This document shows positions 33,917 to 41,520 of a stretch of 64,000 nucleotides of DNA, piece by piece. How positions within the stretch are numbered: position 1 is the first letter of the stretch; each line of letters opens with the position of its first letter. Below the pieces are notes generated by a model, which saw nothing but the letters and a program-made list of their open reading frames with translations, was not told the origin of the DNA and did not search any database. This stretch comes from Bradyrhizobium sp. GTDB taxonomy: Bacteria > Pseudomonadota > Alphaproteobacteria > Rhizobiales > Xanthobacteraceae. The translations under genes and the position numbers were made by a program. The stretch covers positions 39,762 to 103,761 of the forward strand of contig NZ_JAUSLT010000035.1 in assembly GCF_030646015.1 (NCBI RefSeq), given 5' to 3'.

Positions 33917-34676
33917 ACCCCTGCTCCGCGTCGAAGATCTGGTCTGCCGGTTCGGCGGCGTGACCGCGACCGACCACGTTTCGCTCGACGTCAACAGCGG
34001 CGAGCTGCACGCCATCATCGGCCCGAACGGCGCCGGCAAGACCACGCTGATCAGCCAGCTCACCGGGCAGTTGATGTCGCATTCCGGGACCATCAGCTTT
34101 GCCGGGCAGGATATCACGCGGCTGCCGGCGCATCGCCGCAGCCGGCTCGGGCTGGCGCGCTCGTTCCAGATCACCTCCCTGCTGCCAGACTTCACCGCTG
34201 CCGACAACGTTGCGATGGCGGCGCAGGCGCATGACGGGCACTCCTTCCGTTTCTGGGGCGATGCCCGCAAGGAAAAGGGCCTGCGCGACGCGGCGCGCTC
34301 GGCGCTGTCGCGGGTCGGGCTCGAACATCGCGCCGATACCGTGGTATCGGAGCTGAGCCATGGCGAGCAGCGCGAGCTCGAACTCGCGGTCGCCCTCGCC
34401 ACCAAGCCGCAATTGATGCTGCTGGACGAACCGATGGCCGGGCTCGGCGCCACCGAATCCGCGCAGATGGTAAAATTGCTGCAGGAGCTGCGGCGCGAAG
34501 TCACCATCGTGCTGGTCGAGCACGACATGAACGCGGTGTTCGCGCTGGCCGACCGCATCACCGTGCTGGTCTATGGCCGCGTCATCGCCTGCGATGCGCC
34601 GGCGGCGATCCGCCAGCATGACGAGGTCAAGCGCGCCTATCTCGGCGATCAGCATGTGGTGACCCGCCATGACTGA
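33909..34676 (+). CDS. Branched-chain-type ABC ATPase, LivG family
   Basis: The 255-residue ATPase shows Walker A GPNGAGKTTLISQ, signature ELSHGEQRELELAVAL, Walker B LMLLDEPMAGLG and switch His in LVEHDMN. The insertion between Walker A and the signature (residues 45-140) fits LivG rather than LivF. It uses a GTG start at 33909, overlapping livM by 8 bases, and its 3' end overlaps the next gene by 8 bases. Confidence 0.93.
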   Translation: MAEPLLRVEDLVCRFGGVTATDHVSLDVNSGELHAIIGPNGAGKTTLISQLTGQLMSHSGTISFAGQDITRLPAHRRSRLGLARSFQITSLLPDFTAADNVAMAAQAHDGHSFRFWGDARKEKGLRDAARSALSRVGLEHRADTVVSELSHGEQRELELAVALATKPQLMLLDEPMAGLGATESAQMVKLLQELRREVTIVLVEHDMNAVFALADRITVLVYGRVIACDAPAAIRQHDEVKRAYLGDQHVVTRHD

Positions 34677-35388
34677 TGCCGCGCCGCTGCTCGAAGTCGA
34701 TGCCATCGAGACCTGCTACGGCCTCAGCCAGGTGCTGTTCGGCATGTCGCTGTCGGTACGGTCGGGCGAGATGGTGGCGCTGCTGGGCCGCAACGGCATG
34801 GGCAAGACCACGACGATCCGCTCCATCATGGGGCTGACGCCGGCGCGCGCGGGCAGCGTCCGCTTTGCCGGACACGAGGCGCGCCAATTGCCCTCGTTCC
34901 GGATCGCGCAGCTCGGCATCGGCCTCGTTCCCGAAGGGCGTCAGATCTTTCCCAACCTGACCGTGCGCGAAAACCTCGTCGCCGCCTCCGGCAACCGGCT
35001 CGGCAATCCCGATCCCTGGACCATGGAAAAAATCCACGCGCTGTTCCCCAGGCTGTCCGAGCGCGGCGCCAATATGGGCGGCACGCTGTCCGGCGGCGAG
35101 CAGCAGATGCTGGCGATCGGCCGCGCGCTGATGACCAATCCGCGCCTCTTGATCCTAGACGAGGCCACCGAGGGCCTGGCGCCCTTGATCCGCGACGAAA
35201 TCTGGAATTGCCTGTCGCTGCTGAAGGCAAAGGGACAGTCGGTGCTGGTAATCGACAAGAACGTCGAAAACCTCACCCGCATCGCCGACCGGCACTACAT
35301 CATCGAGCGCGGCCGCGCGGTCTGGAGCGGCACGTCGGACGAATTGATCGCGGCGCCGGAGCTGCAACACCGGTATCTGGGGATCTAG
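34669..35388 (+). CDS. Branched-chain-type ABC ATPase, LivF family
   Basis: The 239-residue protein has Walker A GRNGMGKTTTIRSI, GLVPEGRQIFPNLTVRENL (a LivF hallmark), signature LSGGEQQMLAIGRAL and Walker B LLILDEATEGLAP. The position of the switch His is read as ...VIDKNVENL: the usual LVEQN region has Asp-Lys-Asn, a conservative change seen in this subfamily. It is the last gene of the importer operon. Confidence 0.93.
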   Translation: MTDAAPLLEVDAIETCYGLSQVLFGMSLSVRSGEMVALLGRNGMGKTTTIRSIMGLTPARAGSVRFAGHEARQLPSFRIAQLGIGLVPEGRQIFPNLTVRENLVAASGNRLGNPDPWTMEKIHALFPRLSERGANMGGTLSGGEQQMLAIGRALMTNPRLLILDEATEGLAPLIRDEIWNCLSLLKAKGQSVLVIDKNVENLTRIADRHYIIERGRAVWSGTSDELIAAPELQHRYLGI

Positions 35389-35582
35389 ATATTCCGAGCC
35401 CGGAAATTCGATTTCCGTCAGCGTCCCTGTCTTGTATCTGCCGCTGACGAGATCATGATAATCAGGTCGATCGCTTGAAGCTGATCGGCCATGGTGACGC
35501 ATCAAGCGCGCCTGGGTTGAGTCGCCTTCACGTGGTGCGCCTCCGCGGAGCACACTCACGACGCGGCCGCCCTCAAGTCAGC

Positions 35583-35621
35583 GAGCCGTCAGGGCCAGCC
35601 CTGGCGGCTCACTTGTTTTTT
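35583..35621 (+). terminator. Rho-independent terminator
   Basis: gagccgtcaggg and ccctggcggctc form a 12-bp stem (one T-G wobble) with a 4-base loop, followed by acttgtttttt. It lies about 195 bases past the livF stop and would end the ABC operon. The stretch 35389-35582 before it shows no gene. Confidence 0.75.
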
Positions 35622-35631
35622 GGGGCATCCT

Positions 35632-35709
35632 CGTCATTGCGAGCGCAGCGAAGCAATCCATCTTTCTTTGCGCCGCGGCATGGATTGCTTCGCTGCGCTC
35701 GCAATGACG
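35632..35709. repeat. Family B palindromic repeat, perfect 29-bp arms
   Basis: cgtcattgcgagcgcagcga opens the left arm, and the right arm (35681-35709) is its exact reverse complement over 29 bases, with a 20-base loop. Sister copies lie at 37378-37456 and, less perfectly, 60608-60693. Confidence 0.9.
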
Positions 35710-35732
35710 GTTGAGCGATCGCGCTGACTTCA

Positions 35733-35849
35733 CCTCGCCCCGCTTGCGGGGAGAGGTCGGCGCGTAGCGCCGGGTGAGGGGACTATCCGCGAGTCGCGCT
35801 CGTTGAGGCCGCCCCTCACCCCAACCCTCTCCCCGCAAGCGGGGCGAGG
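35733..35849. repeat. Dispersed palindromic repeat, family A copy 5
   Basis: cctcgccccgcttgcgggga begins the element and the complementary arm ...cgcaagcggggcgagg ends it. It is placed directly after the family B repeat, between livF and the convergent glutamine-synthetase-like gene. The two together fill most of the 509-base gap. Confidence 0.85.
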
Positions 35850-35897
35850 GGGCTCACCGTCAGCGCTGAAGCAGCGTTCCTTCAAATCCGCGAGATA

Positions 35898-37337
35898 TCA
35901 AAACATCTCGAAGTATTCCCGCTGTTCCCAGTCCGACACTTCCGCCTGAAAACGCTCGATCTCGGCGTTCTTGATGTGGACGTAGTAGTCGACGAACTCC
36001 GCGCCCAGCGCCTCGCGAAAGAACGGATCGTCCTTGAGCGCGAACACCGCTTCGCGCAGCGTTTTCGGCAATAGCTCCGCCTTGGTCTCATACGGGGTAT
36101 CCGCCGAGGGACCGGGGTCGAGCGCGCGGTCGACGCCGTCGAGGCCGGAGAGAATCTGCGAGGCCATGTAGAGATAGGGATTGGCGGCGGGCTCGCCGAT
36201 GCGGTTTTCCAGCCGCGTCGCGGCATCGCCCGGGCTGCCGAGCACGCGGATCATGACGCCGCGATTGTCGCGTCCCCAGATCGCGCGGTCCGGCGCCAGC
36301 GAATAGGAGCGGTAGCGCTTGTAGCCGTTGATGGTCGGCGTCGTGAACACGGTCGAGGCGCGGGCGTGCCGCAGCAGCCCCGCGAGATAATGGCGGCCGA
36401 ACGGGCTCAGCACGTCACCGCCGTCCTTCGTCATGAACGCGTTCTCGCCGCTGGCGCGCGAGACGATCGATTGATGCAGATGCCAGCCGGAGGCAAACAC
36501 GTTCGGCAGTTTCGGGCGGCACATGAAGGTGGCGTGATAGCCGTGGCGGCGGGCGATCTGCTTTACGGCACTGCGAAACAGCACCATGTTGTCGGCGGGC
36601 TCGAGGCCTGATCGAGGCGCAAAGGTGAACTCGCACTGGCTCGGGCCGAACTCGACCTCGACCGAGCGTAAGGGAAGGCCGAGCGCCAGCACGTCGCGCC
36701 GGATGATTTCCAGCACCGGCTCCATCTGGTCGTAGCGCTGCTCGGTCAGATACTGATAGCCATGCGACAGCAGGCTGACATCGGGCGGCGTCCCCGGCTG
36801 GCCCGCATGCTCCGGCGACATTCTGGCGTCTTCGAGCTTGAAGATATGGAATTCGACTTCCAGGCCCGCGACGAAGTCGTAGCCGCGCTTGGCGAGTCTA
36901 TCCAAAACGCCTCGATAGAGATTTCGCGTCGCGAACGGTACCGGCCGTCCATCCGCAAAATGCAGATCGCACATCAGCCATCCCGTGCCCGGCGTCCACG
37001 GCAGCACCCGGAACGTGGTGGGATCGGCCACCATCAGCACGTCGGCGGCGCCCTCCATCTCCTTCATGCCGAAACCGCCGCCTGATGTGAACACCGGAAA
37101 CACCGTGCGGTGCGAGGTGTCCTTGGCGAGCATCGTGGTGGTGATCGAGCAGCCGCTCTCCAGCGAGGACAGCGCCTCGCTCGCTACCAGCGTCTTGCCG
37201 CGCAAGATGCCATGCTGATCGGGAAACGACAGCCGGATCACCTCCAGCCTCTGCTGCTCGACGATCTGGCGCAGGCGGCTCGCCGCCTCTTTTTGCTCTT
37301 TTGACCAGAGCCCGTGACGTTCGACAAAACTCAACAC
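35898..37337 (-). CDS. Glutamine synthetase-like ligase
   Basis: The 479-residue protein has the glutamine synthetase catalytic core. It includes metal-binding Glu in AGLEVEFHIF and EVEFGPSQCEFTFAP, the His motif FASGWHLHQS and the substrate Arg region with ATRLENRIGEPAANPYLYMA. The beta-grasp N-terminus has FPDQHGILRGKTLVASEA. The sequence lacks the compact GSI adenylylation context. It is nearer to the gamma-glutamyl-amine/anilide ligase class (PuuA, IpuC, TdnQ types), by family knowledge. It follows the Rieske oxygenase gene on the same strand, 125 bases away with a family B repeat between them. A role in gamma-glutamylating an amine substrate of that oxygenase is plausible. Confidence 0.82.
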   Translation of the reverse strand: MLSFVERHGLWSKEQKEAASRLRQIVEQQRLEVIRLSFPDQHGILRGKTLVASEALSSLESGCSITTTMLAKDTSHRTVFPVFTSGGGFGMKEMEGAADVLMVADPTTFRVLPWTPGTGWLMCDLHFADGRPVPFATRNLYRGVLDRLAKRGYDFVAGLEVEFHIFKLEDARMSPEHAGQPGTPPDVSLLSHGYQYLTEQRYDQMEPVLEIIRRDVLALGLPLRSVEVEFGPSQCEFTFAPRSGLEPADNMVLFRSAVKQIARRHGYHATFMCRPKLPNVFASGWHLHQSIVSRASGENAFMTKDGGDVLSPFGRHYLAGLLRHARASTVFTTPTINGYKRYRSYSLAPDRAIWGRDNRGVMIRVLGSPGDAATRLENRIGEPAANPYLYMASQILSGLDGVDRALDPGPSADTPYETKAELLPKTLREAVFALKDDPFFREALGAEFVDYYVHIKNAEIERFQAEVSDWEQREYFEMF

Positions 37338-37377
37338 GTCACTCCTTCAGAGACGGATTCGAACCAATGCATATTGT

Positions 37378-37456
37378 CGTCATTGCGAGCGAAGCGAAGC
37401 AATCCATTCTTTCTTTGCGCGGCAAGCTGGATTGCTTCGCTTCGCTCGCAATGACG
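37378..37456. repeat. Family B palindromic repeat, perfect 29-bp arms
   Basis: The left arm (37378-37406, starting cgtcattgcgagcgaagcga) and right arm (37428-37456) are exact inverted copies. They differ from the 35632 copy at one base in the left arm (c to a), and the matching base in the right arm is changed too. It sits between the Rieske and glutamine-synthetase-like genes. Confidence 0.9.
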
Positions 37457-37462
37457 AAGAAA

Positions 37463-38819
37463 CTAGACCGCCTTGAGATGCCTGACCTTGTCGGCGATCT
37501 CCTGCGGCACCGGTGCGGCCCATGGCGCGCTGCGGCGGCGCTTGACGTCGACTTCCATCCAGAAGGTTTCCCAGCCGCGCGTCGGCCCGATGCCGTCCAT
37601 GGTGGCGGGGCCCTGGATGCTGCGGGCATGGGCGTCGTCGAGGAACATCATCGGCTTCTGGCCGCCCGCGACCTTCTCGATTTCCTGCCGCAGCAGCCGG
37701 CGATATTGCACGATCGCCTTGTCGGAGGTGCCGAGATGCTCGCGGGTGCGGTCCTGGATCGCGCCCATCGATTCCACCGCCCACTGGTCATGCACGTTGA
37801 TGTCGGCGCCCATGCCGGTGTAGGTCGTGGTCGCCTGCTCGTGCGGGTCGAAACCGTAATCGTTGGTCTTGTTCTTGCGCGATTTATAATCGGGCAATTC
37901 GTAGAGTTCGAGCCGCTGGTCGCGCATCTTGTTCTTGTCGACCGGCGCCGAATAGGAGGTGAAGATCGCGTACCAGTAGCAGTTCTCGTCATCGACCGGC
38001 ACGTGCCACTGCGTGATCGTCATCTCCGTGCTCATCGGAATGACAAAGCCGTGCGGGACCAGCTGGTTGGTGACGCGCACATGGGTTTGCTCGGCGTCGA
38101 TCTCGCGCAGCGTGATCAGCCGCAGGCCATATTCGGTGTGCTCGACATTGATGATCGGGCGGTCATATTCGCGCAGGATCTTGGTCATCGGCAAGTCGCT
38201 GCCGGCGGAGGCGCCGCGGAACTGCTTGCCGTAGGCGCCTGAGGTGTCCTCGTCCTCGAAGAAGCGATGCAGGAACGAGGCATGCGCCGGGTCGATGCCG
38301 ACCTCCAGCGCCTGCAGCCAGTTGCAGTTGATATGGCCCTTGAACGCGAAGGTGTGGCTGTCCGGCGCGACAAAACAGTCGATCTCCGGAAACGCCGGCG
38401 GTTCGTCTTCGCCGAGATACGCCCACAGGATTCCGCCTTTCTCGATCACCGGATAGGCCCGTTGCGTGACGTTCTTGCACAGCGGCGAATCCTTCGGCTC
38501 GGCCGGCGTCTCCAGGCACTTGCCCGCGACGTCGAACAGCCAGCCGTGAAAGGCGCAGCGCAAGCCGCCGTTTTCCAGCCGGCCGAAGGCGAGGTCGGCG
38601 CCGCGATGCGCGCAATGCCGATCCATCAGGCCGAAGCGGTTCTGCTCGTCGCGAAACAGCACCAGGTTTTCGCCGAGCAGTTTTACCGGTTTGACCGGAC
38701 GCGGCCCCGTCAACTCGTCGACCAGCGCCGCGGGCTGCCAGTACATCCGCATCAGTTTGCCGGCCGGATCCTTCGGCCCGGTGCGGGTGATCAGGTCGTT
38801 CGCTTCCTGGCTCATCATG
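37463..38819 (-). CDS. Rieske non-haem iron oxygenase, large subunit
   Basis: The product is about 451 residues. The Rieske [2Fe-2S] motif is CAHRGADL ... CAFHGWLFD (CxH-17-CxxH type). The mononuclear iron site is visible as QALEVGIDPAHASFLHRFFE, with Asp and the two His. The overall pattern fits the phthalate-dioxygenase / aryl O-demethylase group of one-component oxygenases, which need a separate reductase; none is adjacent. The start is ATG 38819 or 38816. It faces the IclR regulator, with a palindrome at 38841-38857 between them, and is followed by the glutamine-synthetase-like gene. The substrate is unknown. Confidence 0.88.
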
Positions 38820-38840
38820 GCGGAGTGCCTCAAAAAAATG

Positions 38841-38857
38841 TTCGTCTATTGAACGAA
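38841..38857. promoter_or_regulatory. Candidate IclR-type operator
   Basis: ttcgtctattgaacgaa has exact 5-base arms ttcgt/acgaa around 7 bases. It lies 22 bases upstream of the Rieske start and 91 upstream of the divergent IclR gene, suitable for regulating both. Confidence 0.5.
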
Positions 38858-38947
38858 TGGGCGAATTATGACATGTGTCAACGGGACGGCAAGCCCAATC
38901 TTTGCAAGCACGATCTTTAACTGCGTGCCGCCCCCTTGGAACGAGAG

Positions 38948-39733
38948 ATGCCGAAGCTGAAACGCAGCGAGAACGAGGAGCGGGCCACCGATTTCGTCGA
39001 GAGCCTCGACCGAGGTCTGCGCCTGCTCCAGAAATTCGGCGCCACGAGCGGCCCGATGACGCTCAGCGATCTCGCGCGCGCCGCCGACCTGCCGCGCGCC
39101 ACGGCGCGCCGTATCCTGTTCACCCTTGAACGTGCCGGTTTCGTCGCGACCGACGGCAAGCTCTTTACCCTTACGCCGCACGTATTGACGCTGGCGGCAT
39201 CCTATCTGCGTTCGAGCCAGGTGGTGTCGGTGCTGCAGCCGGTGCTCGATCAGGTCGCGACGGCCGCGCAGGAGATCAGCTCACTTTCGGTGCTGGATGG
39301 AGACGAGGTCGTGTTCATCGCCCGCGGCAGTCCCGCGCGGGTGTTCTCCACCGGGCTCGATATCGGTTATCGCTTGCCGGCCTTCTGCACCTCGGTCGGC
39401 CGCGCCATGCTCGGCCAGTTCGACAATGCCGAACTTGCAAGGCGGCTAAAGGCAATGCGACGCGAGCCCATGACACCACACACGGTGACGGACCCGAAGC
39501 TGCTGCTCGCCCGCATCATCGCCGATCGCGAGAAGGGGTATTCACTGGTGGATCGCGAGGCCGAGCCGGGGTTTCGATCGATTTCCGTGCCGATCCGCCG
39601 TTACGACGGCACCATTGTTGCCGCGATCAACATGGGCGCGCATGTCGACCGCGTCTCGACCGGCGAAATGATCGAGCGATTCCTGCCGCTGCTCCGCGAG
39701 GGCGCGGACTCGGTCAAATCCATGTTGCTGTGA
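38948..39733 (+). CDS. IclR-family regulator (PcaR/PobR-like)
   Basis: The product is about 261 residues. The N-terminal winged helix has ESLDRGLRLLQKFG and LSDLARAADLPRATARRILF, and the C-terminal effector domain has SLVDREAEPGFRSISVPIRR. The RATARRILFTL recognition helix matches the PcaR/PcaU/PobR branch, whose members sense aromatic acids or beta-ketoadipate. The start MPKLKRSENEE at 38948 follows GGAACGAGAG. It is divergent from the Rieske/glutamine-synthetase operon, its likely target. Confidence 0.9.
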   Translation: MPKLKRSENEERATDFVESLDRGLRLLQKFGATSGPMTLSDLARAADLPRATARRILFTLERAGFVATDGKLFTLTPHVLTLAASYLRSSQVVSVLQPVLDQVATAAQEISSLSVLDGDEVVFIARGSPARVFSTGLDIGYRLPAFCTSVGRAMLGQFDNAELARRLKAMRREPMTPHTVTDPKLLLARIIADREKGYSLVDREAEPGFRSISVPIRRYDGTIVAAINMGAHVDRVSTGEMIERFLPLLREGADSVKSMLL

Positions 39734-39748
39734 TCGCGGCGCCAAGCG

Positions 39749-40288
39749 CTATTGCGCCGTGCCCAGCCCAAAATGGCCAATGATCTCCCGTGCGGTAACC
39801 TCCGCCGGTCTCACCCCGGTATCCAGCGGGAGGCAGTCCGCGCGCGGCACTGCTGTGAATTGGTACCTGTCGAGCTCCTTGAGCAGGTAGGCCGGCGAAG
39901 TGATCTTGCGCCGCGCTACCCGGTCGGCATTGCCGACCCGGCGCGCGGCCTCTTCCCTTGAGCAATGCAGGAACACCGGCAGCAACTCGCCGCCATTCCG
40001 TCGCATGATCTCCTCGAATTTTTCAAACTGCGGCAGGTCTTCCGGATCGGCATAACAGAAGGTGGTGACGACCAGCGCCGCGCCGTGCTCCGCCGCGATG
40101 TCGAGCGCCGAATATCGGGTGGCATGGACCAGCTCCCAGAAACCGGGCGCGCCGAAGTCGAACAGGGTGCGCGCGAGGTCGATCGCCGCATGATTGTCGA
40201 ACAGCCGCCCCGGCACCAGTTGCAGCAGCGCCTTTGCCACGGTCAGCTTGCCGGCGGCGGGCGCGCCGTGGAGGAAGAGCAGTTTCAT
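39749..40288 (-). CDS. P-loop nucleotide-binding protein, kinase-like
   Basis: The 179-residue protein begins KLLFLHGAPAAGKLTVAKAL with a Walker A (GAPAAGK). DRVARRKITSPAYLLKELDR resembles a lid region of small P-loop kinases, and CSREEAARRVGNADR the segment before it. The start at 40288 was chosen because it immediately precedes the first strand. It is convergent with the IclR gene and has no obvious operon partner. The substrate is unknown. Confidence 0.75.
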   Translation of the reverse strand: MKLLFLHGAPAAGKLTVAKALLQLVPGRLFDNHAAIDLARTLFDFGAPGFWELVHATRYSALDIAAEHGAALVVTTFCYADPEDLPQFEKFEEIMRRNGGELLPVFLHCSREEAARRVGNADRVARRKITSPAYLLKELDRYQFTAVPRADCLPLDTGVRPAEVTAREIIGHFGLGTAQ

Positions 40289-40334
40289 GGGTGGATGAAT
40301 ATCGCGAATGGTGCGAGCGCACGAGCTGCCGTTT

Positions 40335-40455
40335 CGTAGGGTAGGCAAAGGCGCATCTTCGCGCCGTGCCCACCAATTTTTCAGCGCACGTGGATTGGTG
40401 GGCGCGCCATCAGGGCGCGCGTTCGCGCGACCCGGTGGCTTTGCCCACCCTACGA
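40335..40455. repeat. Palindromic repeat with ccaccctacg arms
   Basis: The arm cgtagggtaggcaaag on the left and ctttgcccaccctacg on the right are complementary but for one or two bases. A GC-rich middle contains a second inverted pair (gcgccgtgcccaccaat ... attggtgggcgcg). It fills the gap between the P-loop protein and BoxR genes. Confidence 0.75.
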
Positions 40456-40459
40456 TCCG

Positions 40460-41359
40460 TCACCCCCGCGCGAACATCTTTGCTTCGCTCTGCAGCACCG
40501 GCGCCACCGCATCGACTAGGCGCGCGGCGGCGGCGTCGACCGATAGGCCTGAGGTGTCGACCACCGCGTTGGCGCGGGCATAGAGCGGCTCGCGGCTGAG
40601 CAAAATGGTGCGCAATTCCGCCATCGCCGAGCGGTCGTCCGCCATCGGGCGCAGGTCGCCCTGGCCGCGCACCCGCGCCATGTGTTCTTCGGGCCTGGCC
40701 TTCAGCCAGATGGTGTAGAACGACTGCAGGATCAGGTCGAAGGTCAGCGGCTCCGAGACGATGCCGCCGCCGGTCGCCAGCACCATCAGTTCTTTCCGCG
40801 CCAGCAATTGCCCGAGCGCGGCCTGCTCCATGCGCCGAAAACCTTCCTGGCCGTAGAGCGCGATGATCTCGGCGACCGACAATCCGTTCTGCCGCTCGAT
40901 CTCCTTGTTGAGTTCGACAAAGCTCCAGCCGATCTTCTTCGCCAGCGTCTTGCCGAGGGTGGATTTGCCAGCGCCGCGGAGGCCGATCAGGGCGATACCG
41001 GAGAACGACATCCGGTGCGCTGACGCGCCGTGGCCCTGGCCGGACAGCGCCTCCCGGGCCTGCGCGATCTGGTTCGGCGTCGCCTTGCGCAGGAGGTCAC
41101 GGATCACGGGCCAGTCGGGTGCGGGGTCGGTCGCGGGAATGAGGTCTTCGAGATGCGCGCCCATCGCGTTCGACACCCGGCGCAGCAGCACGATCGAGAC
41201 GTTGCCCTTGCCGCTTTCGAGCTGGGCGATATAGCGTTCGGAAATGCCGGAGACTTTTGCCAGCACCTTGCGCGACATGCCGCGCAACGCGCGCATGGTG
41301 CGAACACGCTGGCCGAGCTGCTCGAGGAAGCCGGTTTCGGGATCGAGATTTTCGGTCAT
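40460..41359 (-). CDS. boxR: BoxR/BzdR-type regulator (HTH fused to shikimate kinase-like domain)
   Basis: The product is about 299 residues. A lambda-repressor-like helix-turn-helix occupies about 15-70 (VLAKVSGISERYIAQLESGK). A shikimate kinase-like domain follows with Walker A GLRGAGKSTLG at 126-136. This exact architecture and length define BoxR/BzdR, repressors of benzoate genes that sense benzoyl-CoA through the kinase-like domain. The start at 41359 gives the family N-terminus; an in-frame ATG at 41407 is less likely. It is divergent from benzoate-CoA ligase. TGCA-containing sites near 41442 and 44685 are candidate binding sites. Confidence 0.93.
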   Translation of the reverse strand: MTENLDPETGFLEQLGQRVRTMRALRGMSRKVLAKVSGISERYIAQLESGKGNVSIVLLRRVSNAMGAHLEDLIPATDPAPDWPVIRDLLRKATPNQIAQAREALSGQGHGASAHRMSFSGIALIGLRGAGKSTLGKTLAKKIGWSFVELNKEIERQNGLSVAEIIALYGQEGFRRMEQAALGQLLARKELMVLATGGGIVSEPLTFDLILQSFYTIWLKARPEEHMARVRGQGDLRPMADDRSAMAELRTILLSREPLYARANAVVDTSGLSVDAAAARLVDAVAPVLQSEAKMFARG

Positions 41360-41452
41360 ATCCCTTGTCGTTGTTTTTGGCTGCGGCGGCAGGCGCTTCG
41401 GAAACATAATGCCGGCGAGGATTGACAGCAAGCGTATCTAGTGCATTTCTAT

Positions 41453-41466
41453 GAATTATAATTCTT
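41453..41466 (+). promoter_or_regulatory. Candidate promoter element of the benzoate operon
   Basis: gaattataattc (41453-41464) is a perfect palindrome containing an exact TATAAT at 41457-41462, a likely -10. A TGCA core lies 11 bases upstream. No good -35 is spaced at 17 bases; TTGACA at 41422 is too far away. The sequence tataattctt recurs at 30543 ahead of the ABC operon. Confidence 0.4.
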
Positions 41467-41487
41467 AAATTCAGGGGAGGAGATGTC

Positions 41488-41520
41488 GTGACACGCTTTT
41501 GCATGGGGAGCGCGGCATGA
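41488..41520 (+). CDS. Possible 10-residue leader peptide coupled to benzoate-CoA ligase
   Basis: A GTG start preceded by ggggaggag at normal spacing opens a frame coding for VTRFCMGSAA and ending TGA at 41518-41520. The stop overlaps the ATG of benzoate-CoA ligase (gcATGA). The strong ribosome site and exact overlap suggest translational coupling, but the frame is short enough to be chance. Confidence 0.35.
   Translation: MTRFCMGSAA

Noticed and set aside
37340..37366. ggattcgaacc resembling the T-arm of a tRNA on the minus strand
   Set aside because: The flanking bases do not form a T-stem or acceptor stem, and no anticodon or D-arm can be placed upstream.
41422..41427. TTGACA as the -35 of the benzoate-CoA ligase promoter
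   Set aside because: At 17-base spacing there is no good -10 (atttct). The exact TATAAT at 41457 is 29 bases away, too far.
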